Below are positions 59,401 through 64,000 of a stretch of DNA of 64,000 bases, in pieces. The notes beneath the pieces are model-generated. The model saw only the letters and a list, made by a program, of their open reading frames with translations. It ran no database searches and was not told the origin of the DNA. Position numbers and translations under genes: made by a program. Each line of letters begins with the position of its first letter. Position 1 is the first letter of the stretch. Source of the stretch: Oncomelania hupensis (taxonomy: Eukaryota > Mollusca > Gastropoda > Littorinimorpha > Pomatiopsidae); assembly GCA_036898135.1 (NCBI GenBank), contig CM072513.1, forward strand, positions 84,386,444 to 84,450,443. The letters run 5' to 3'.

Positions 59401-61889
59401 TCGCCCTGCCCTGAATCCTGCTTGTTCTTCAGCTATGATTTGTTCAGCTTGGGGTTTCAACCTGTTGAGTATTATTTTCAGGAGGACCTTGCTGGGATGG
59501 CTGATGAGGCTGATGGTCCGGTAATTTTCACACTCCTGAAGGTTACCTTTTTTGGGAAGAGTGATGACAAGCGACTGGGTCCATGGTATAGGCCACTCCC
59601 CACTCTGCCAGATCTTGTTACAGATAATGGTGAGGGCATCAATCATCGCTTCTCCTCCTGCTTGTAGCAGTTCCGCGGGTATGTTGTCCACTCCCGCTGA
59701 CTTCCCTTTCTTTAGCGCTTGCACTGCTGCCTCAACTTCTTCCCGGAGAATTGGGAGGATTTCTTCTTCTTCTCTGTTCTCGGGACATGCTAGAACTGAT
59801 GGGTCTCCATTTGGTGTATGGTTGTAAAGGTCAGAGCAGTACTCTGTCCATCTGTCCAAGACTTCTTGTTCTTCTGTAAGGCATATGCCAGACTTGCTTT
59901 GGATAGTGGAGACTTTGGGCTGTTTGACACTTGTCAGCCGCTTCACAGTCTGGTAGGCCTTCTTGCTGTTGTTCTTGTTCAGACTGTTCTCTATTTCCTG
60001 GCATTGATCTTCTATCCAGTTCTCCTTTGCTGTGAGCATGCCTTTTTCGGATGTCATTGTTGATTTTTCGGTAGACATCAGCTCCCTGTGAGGTGTTCTT
60101 TTTCTTTTTCATCTCTCTTCGTTTATCACACAGATCCAAAAGTTCAGGTGTGATCCACAGCTTCTTCTTTGGTCGGTGCTTGCCAAGGATCTTAGTGGCG
60201 ACATCTGTCACAGCTGAGTTGAAGGTGGTTGTCATGGTGTTGACATCTACTTCACCAGCCCCCAAAATGAGCAGTGGTGCAAATTTCCCTCCAATTGTGG
60301 CCTGAAATAGTTCTGCCACCTCCGGGTCTTGCAGTTTGTCCAGGTCGAACTTCAGTCTAGTGCACTTTGCTGTATTTACTCTCTTCAAGTGGAGCCGGAA
60401 AGACATCATCACGAGATCGTGGTCACTTCCGATGTCTGCTCCTGGAAAAGTACGTGTCCTGCCAATGTTGATGCTTGATCTGAAGCGTTTCTTGACCATG
60501 ATGTAGTCTATTTGGTTGTGATGCTCCCCGCCAGGACTGTGCCATGTCCATCGTCTGGAGTTTTTGTGGAGACCAAGCGTGTTTGCCAGTACCAGATTGT
60601 TGTATCTGGCAAACTCCAAGAGTCTCAGACCCCTGTCATTTGTCTCGTTGTTGCAGTGGGGTCCACATGTGTCTCCCCAGTTGTGGTGCGCATCTTGGCC
60701 AACCTTGGCATTCCAGTCGCCTTGCACTATGACTATGTCCTTCTTCGGCACTTGGTCAAGGACCGCCTGTAGATTTTCATAAAAATCCTCCACTTCGCTG
60801 TCGTCATAGTCTGATGTTGGGGCGTAGGCCACAAGTACAGCAACACAATAACCTTTAGACCTAGTCCACAAGTACAGCAACACAATAACCTTTAGTCCTA
60901 GTCCACAAGTACAGCAACACAATAACCTTTAGCCCTAGTCCACAAGTACAGCAACACAATAACCTTTAGTCCTAGTCCACAAGTACAGCAACACAATAAC
61001 CTTTAGTCCTAGTCCACAAGATATCTGTGTTAACTCCAACTTCCTTTCCTGATTACCTAACCCTTGTATTGTGCACACACTTTTGTCTCCCTTCACGCAA
61101 AAAAAAGAAAAAAGAATTTAAATGTAACACAAGCTACAATAGAGGAATAAAGTCTACTGCAAACATCCAGATGACATGAGATTTTAGCTCAATTACTGAG
61201 CAATTATGCTATACAAAAGCGTTAATATTCTTGTTCTTCTTATTATTATTATTGTTGTTGTTGCTGTTATTAGTATTGCTGCTGCTGTTGTCATTATTAT
61301 TACTATTGATGTCATTTGTATTATTATTGCTGTCATAGTTTTTCTATTATTATCATGATAAACACTAGAACAACAGATTAATATGCAATGTTCAAAGGTT
61401 TCCGCACACTACTATCTACTGGGAGAGCAAACTCGAGCAATGCCATCATTTTGCATGTGTCCTACAGTGGTTAGGCTGGGCAGTAGGACTTCTTGTAATA
61501 GACCCTACCACTAAGCCCACTAAGATTTGCAAACTAGAAACACCAAACAAACAAACGTCACTCACCTTGGTACCTGAAAGCCAGCTCCTTGACGTTCAAG
61601 CGGTCGTCATGTTTCTTGTCGCTGGGTTCGTCCTCTTCTGTCCACCCGTCCAGCGATAACCCCATCAACGATTCTTCTATGGCATCGGCATAGCTCACTG
61701 AGGCACCCTGCTTGTGCCCACCCCGTCGTTTGTCTTTCTCTCTCCCTCCTCCACTCTTTTGCAAGCGAGAGTACGGGGATTTTTCTTCCATGAGGTAACT
61801 AAATGAGAACGGTGCTTCTTGAGCTTGAGCAGTGTTTCCAATCAAATGCAGGAGAAAAGTAATAGCAATAATAATAATAATGATAATGC

Positions 61890-61950
<61 letters not shown>

Positions 61951-62639
61951 GTCTATACTCGCTGTTCCTCAAATTCACTAATCACGTTCAAAGATCTGTA
62001 CCAACATTCACGGTCACGTTGAGCACACTCTTAACGTACACATCAACATGCGGTGAAAAGACACGGAAATCGCCATTATAAGGCCAAATTGTATTTTACA
62101 TTGCTGATTGACTGCGCCCAATACCATAGTTGAAGGTTAGTCCATTGTTTCAAATTATCATTTCTCACTAGGAACATATTAGCAGTTTAGCACAAGACAA
62201 AGCTGTGGGTGTGCGCATGTTTTATTCCAACAATTCAAATGACTGATCCTACCTAATATTACGATGCGTTAAGTGTTGCCTTTTGAACAAACAGGGTTGT
62301 TTGCTTGGTAATATTTGATATGAATTATAAAAATTAACAATCACTCTGAAAGATTTAATCTTCTTGGGCCATTTCCTAACCAACTGCACTGCAGTTTCCA
62401 TAGTGACATGATCTTACGTTACAAGAATCATTTTGAAAAACTGATCTCCAGCAGAATAAGTGAATACATACTTGGTAACCTCAATAGCATCTTCCAGGAA
62501 AAAGGCCTCCACGGGATATGTTTTGCCTGAAAAAACAGAAGAAAATACATATGTCCAAACAGGACAGGAAAGACAAAGTAGAGGCAAAAGAAGAACAAAA
62601 AAAAGAAGAAGAAGAAGAAGAGGAAGAGAAGAAAAACAC

Positions 62640-62681
<42 letters not shown>

Positions 62682-63111
62682 CCAAACAACCTCTTTCCTA
62701 CCCCGTACTATAAAAGAACTGGAATGCTCTTCCCCAGGAGGTATTGGAGGCCACAACTGTTGATCTTTTTGCATCAAGAGCCTCCCACCGACCAGAATAG
62801 GTAGTTTTATCAACAACACTACAACTCCTCCCCCTTCCCCCCCCCCAACCTCCCTCCAAATTAATCCCTCTGTCACTTATCATATCTGGACTGTCCATGA
62901 ACTAGAAACGCCTTTGTGAAACATGTGCAAAACCCCATAGTGCCCTAGTATAATAAAACAAGTAAAATTGTGGGCGCCTACGGAAAGACAAACAACAACA
63001 ACCACAACAATAGAAATTAAAAAAAAAAAAAGTAAAAGAAGAAGAAGAAAAGAAGAAGAAGAAGAAGAAGAAGAGAAGAAGAAGAAGAAGAAGAAGAAGA
63101 AGAAGAAGAAG

Positions 63112-63149
<38 letters not shown>

Positions 63150-63446
63150 GATGAACAAGAAGAAGAACAACAACAACAATAACAACAACAAAAATAACAT
63201 CAAAGAAAGAGAATGATGTTGTGATGATGATGATGAAGATGATGATGAAGATGATGATGAAGATGATGATGAAGATGATGATGAAGATGACAAAATGATG
63301 ATGACCACATACCTGGGATTTCAACCACAGGACAGCCCCCAAAGTACTGAGAGAACAACTCAGCATTTAGGGTGGCACTCATCAAGATGACCTTCAGGTC
63401 ACGACGCACCTCCAGGAGGTCACGCAAAATCATCAGTAGAAAATCA
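31565..63446 (-). CDS. DHX57-like DEAH-box RNA helicase, six consecutive exons (both ends missing)
   Basis: Minus-strand gene with exons 63313-63446, 62472-62526, 61566-61798, 34217-34326, 33762-33871 and 31565-31625+. All junctions are GT-AG and every phase joins in frame. The product covers helicase motif III ([12 protein letters not shown]), the DHX57-type [23 protein letters not shown] region, a variable Lys/Asp-rich linker, [34 protein letters not shown] (start of RecA domain 2) and [11 protein letters not shown]. This matches vertebrate DHX57 more closely than DHX36 or DHX29. The family unwinds RNA with ATP and is largely cytoplasmic; DHX57's exact role is little known. Walker A and DEAH motifs would lie right of the window; domain 2 motifs V-VI and the OB fold are lost at the gap. 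The intron at 34327-61565 is 27.2 kb and mostly minisatellite. Confidence 0.92.
31626..33761 (-). other. DHX57-like intron (2.1 kb)
   Basis: AT-rich. Includes a short TA run at 32304 and an A/T-rich patch near 33040-33090. No further exon or mobile element recognised. Confidence 0.7.
33762..33871 (-). CDS. DHX57-like exon: start of second RecA-like domain
   Basis: 110 bp. Acceptor ATGTCCCAG and donor CCAA|GTACAA. It encodes [20 protein letters not shown] and a tail ending FGHRNKS. The GAILVFLPG strand opens the C-terminal helicase domain. Confidence 0.93.
33872..34216 (-). other. DHX57-like intron (345 bp) with a (CAT)n tract
   Basis: Short intron holding a CAT/TCA microsatellite at 34104-34152. 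Confidence 0.8.
34217..34326 (-). CDS. DHX57-like exon next to the minisatellite intron
   Basis: 110 bp. Acceptor CTTGTGGTGCAG (AG at 34327-34328) and donor GAG|GTAGGA. It encodes [20 protein letters not shown] then [16 protein letters not shown], matching DHX57. Its acceptor region is formed by the first unit of the 37-bp array. Confidence 0.93.
34332..34368 (-). promoter_or_regulatory. Native branch-point/acceptor region doubling as array unit 1
   Basis: In the sense direction this is GGCTAAATG..TTATTGTGTTGCTG..CTTGTGG, followed by TGCAG and the exon. It matches the array consensus at 33 of 37 positions. The putative branch A lies about 31 nt before the AG, as it does in every array unit. 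Confidence 0.8.
34914..36690. repeat. Higher-order repeat inside the array, period 1189 bp
   Basis: The series AAGCTTTAGCCC .. CCTGTAG .. CCACAAATACAATAAC .. GTATAGC .. CCTGTAG .. AAGCTTTAGCCC at about 34914-35500 recurs 1189 bp further right. The shift differs by one 37-bp unit further along. Confidence 0.8.
53383..53446 (+). repeat. 64-nt G homopolymer inside the array
   Basis: An uninterrupted G run preceded by GTATTGCAACATT and followed by TATAAAAAAAACAATAACC. It replaces part of one unit. It is either a real insertion or a sequencing/polishing artefact. Confidence 0.9.
58194..58203. repeat. Target-site duplication, left copy (LINE copy 4)
   Basis: CCACAAGTAC, repeated at 60829-60838 beyond the LINE's 5' end. 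Part of the array unit. Confidence 0.75.
58219..58683 (-). pseudogene. RTE-like ORF C-terminal region after the premature stop
   Basis: Same frame as the RT domain. It encodes [55 protein letters not shown] and [16 protein letters not shown], the usual C-terminal region of RTE-type ORFs. It ends in the GGATA tail. Confidence 0.9.
58684..60045 (-). pseudogene. RTE-like reverse transcriptase domain
   Basis: Contains the RT series [86 protein letters not shown] and the catalytic box [11 protein letters not shown], then [11 protein letters not shown] and YLGAIVSD. It stops at an in-frame TGA (58684-58686) made by a 3-bp insertion relative to copy 1 (GACTGACTG against AGACTG). Confidence 0.92.
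60046..60828 (-). pseudogene. RTE-like endonuclease domain (5'-truncated)
   Basis: Encodes the C-terminal two-thirds of an APE-type endonuclease: [32 protein letters not shown] (catalytic GDWNA), [10 protein letters not shown] and [13 protein letters not shown] (catalytic SDH). The N-terminal catalytic motifs are missing through truncation. These enzymes nick target DNA to prime reverse transcription. Array-derived codons run on into the frame upstream and are not part of the element. The frame is lost at the homopolymer 60043-60047, where the RT frame takes over. Confidence 0.9.
60829..61020. repeat. 37-bp minisatellite array, right remnant (about five units)
   Basis: The same units as the main block resume at the LINE 5' end and stop at 61020, where unique intron sequence (ATATCTGTGTTAACTCC) begins. 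Confidence 0.97.
61021..61565 (-). other. 5' part of the 27.2-kb DHX57-like intron
   Basis: Unique AT-rich sequence with a loose (ATT/GTT)n patch (61238-61350). The splice donor is at 61561-61565. Confidence 0.75.
61566..61798 (-). CDS. DHX57-like exon: variable linker
   Basis: Acceptor TCTCATTTAG and donor CAAG|GTGAG. It begins [14 protein letters not shown], matching the conserved SPY motif of DHX57, continues as a Gly/Lys/Arg-rich stretch and an acidic segment ([10 protein letters not shown]), and ends [11 protein letters not shown]. The last base is the G of a split Glu codon completed 27.2 kb away. Confidence 0.92.
61799..62471 (-). other. DHX57-like intron with (AAT)n
   Basis: Contains an AAT microsatellite at 61868-61950. 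Nothing else recognised. Confidence 0.75.
62472..62526 (-). CDS. DHX57-like exon: [17 protein letters not shown]
   Basis: A 55-bp exon with acceptor TTTTTTCAG and donor AA|GTATGT. It encodes 17 full codons and shares split codons with both neighbours (Gly before, Asn after). Confidence 0.9.
62527..63312 (-). other. DHX57-like intron dense in purine microsatellites
   Basis: GAA tract 62606-62635 with CAA tract 62639-62683; GAA tract 63036-63113 with CAA tract 63113-63149; and a 15-bp GATGATGATGAAGAT repeat (63222-63290) lying ~20 bp from the splice donor at 63312. Confidence 0.85.
63313..63446 (-). CDS. DHX57-like exon: helicase motif III
   Basis: Acceptor TTTCCCGCAG and donor CCAG|GTATGT. 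134 bp, encoding [35 protein letters not shown] and GGCPVVEIP. The SAT triplet is motif III, which couples ATP hydrolysis to unwinding. Intron phases are 2 upstream and 1 downstream. Confidence 0.93.
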
Positions 63447-63849
63447 CTGCGGGAAACACATTCCCATAAATAAATATACGTAGAGACAAATATAAAAAAT
63501 AAAATAACACAAAAATAAATAAATAAATAAAACTACAGAAATAAAGCAAAATAAACTAAACTAAAATAGGAGTAAAAATCCTCTGGTGTGATCTAGACCT
63601 TGTAGCTCCGTCGCTTGACTAGCCACCTTTCCGACAGCTACCTGGTCTTTCCATCTATTCTAGTTTCACCCATTCTTGCAAGTTTCAACAAATCGCTGTT
63701 TTCTGTTCATTTGTTGTTCACGTTATTCCTGGACTACAGCGACTTGCTGTGCAAAAGTACCTTTGCTAGAATCACTGGGTGGACATTTCTGCCCTTTAGC
63801 ACCCTTGTATAGAAGCTAATTCGTATTTTATTTATTTTATTTATTTTAT
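63447..63849 (-). other. DHX57-like intron, no recognised feature
   Basis: AT-rich with AAAT runs (63497-63560). No exon with the DEAH motif was seen before the window edge. Confidence 0.6.
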
Positions 63850-64000
63850 TGTTATAGAGCACATTTTCCAGCTCAAGGCGCTGGCTGATACAGGAACTAA
63901 CTCACGTCGCCCGAGGCCCCACTTGCAACCTCTGGTGCATCAAGCCTCCAGACAACTAAACAGCACCATGTGCGTGTGTATATTGTGCGCCAGTTGTGTT
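63850..64000 (-). mobile_element. tRNA-derived SINE (family B), cut by the window edge
   Basis: ATAGAGCACATTTTCCAGCT, CAAGGCGCTGGCTGATACAG and the following CACGTCGCCCGAGG match the tail half of 25420-25812. The tRNA-like head would lie past 64000. Confidence 0.8.

Larger units (their letters stand above)
58204..60828 (-). mobile_element. RTE-like LINE, 5'-truncated, inserted in the array (copy 4)
   Basis: A 2625-bp element on the minus strand, the same strand as the helicase gene. Its 5' end starts inside the endonuclease and its 3' end is a (GGATA)n tail (58204-58226). It is flanked by the 10-bp duplication CCACAAGTAC, so it inserted into an existing array. It is the most complete of the four copies of this family in the window. 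Coding breaks are a 1-nt shift in an A/T homopolymer (60043-60047) and an in-frame TGA (58684-58686). Confidence 0.93.

Noticed and set aside
34332..61020. CRISPR-like array of regular 37-bp repeats
   Set aside because: There are no unique spacers between repeats, the units are directly head to tail, no cas genes are present, and the DNA is an animal intron.

Overview
The window is repeat-rich nuclear DNA of an invertebrate animal, most likely a mollusc and perhaps a gastropod. Genes carry GT-AG introns, almost all non-genic DNA is microsatellite, LINE, SINE, LTR or DNA-transposon sequence, and there is a run of exactly 500 N (31065-31564). The species call is inference from repeat style and gene type. 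Only two host genes can be supported, both on the minus strand and both partial.

Left of the gap (1-31064): nested and truncated transposons around the 3' three coding exons of a neuroglobin-like globin (exons 13858-13935, 11935-12094, 11448-11633). Its first coding exon was not found. Around it lie three 3' fragments of an RTE-like LINE with a (GGATA)n tail (597, 5459 and 20922), a hAT element (6153-8470) inserted in one of those tails, a pogo-like MITE (9496-9847), two tRNA-derived SINE families, a ~700-bp repeat family with 4-5-bp satellite tails, an LTR family, and two pieces of a Jockey/CR1-like LINE.

Right of the gap (31565-64000): six consecutive exons of a DEAH-box RNA helicase of the DHX57 type. 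The order is 63313-63446, 62472-62526, 61566-61798, 34217-34326, 33762-33871 and 31565-31625, which runs into the gap. They encode the stretch from helicase motif III to the start of the second RecA-like domain. The 5' exons lie beyond the right edge and the 3' exons are missing.

The most striking structure is the 27.2-kb intron between the third and fourth of these helicase exons. About 24 kb of it is one minisatellite with a 37-bp unit (roughly 650 units, 34332-58203 and 60829-61020). The array abuts the intron's 3' splice site. Its first unit is the native branch-point/acceptor region itself and matches the consensus at 33 of 37 positions, so the array looks like an expansion of the 3' end of the intron. 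Each unit, read in the gene's sense direction, has a branch-like ACTAA and an AG about 31 nt downstream, the same geometry as the real acceptor. A 2.6-kb RTE-like LINE with a 10-bp target-site duplication (58204-60828) and a 64-nt G homopolymer interrupt the array.

Four LINE copies share the (GGATA)n tail, and three of them sit between direct copies of a local repeat. The two sides of the N gap may not be true neighbours, since features on both sides are cut at it.
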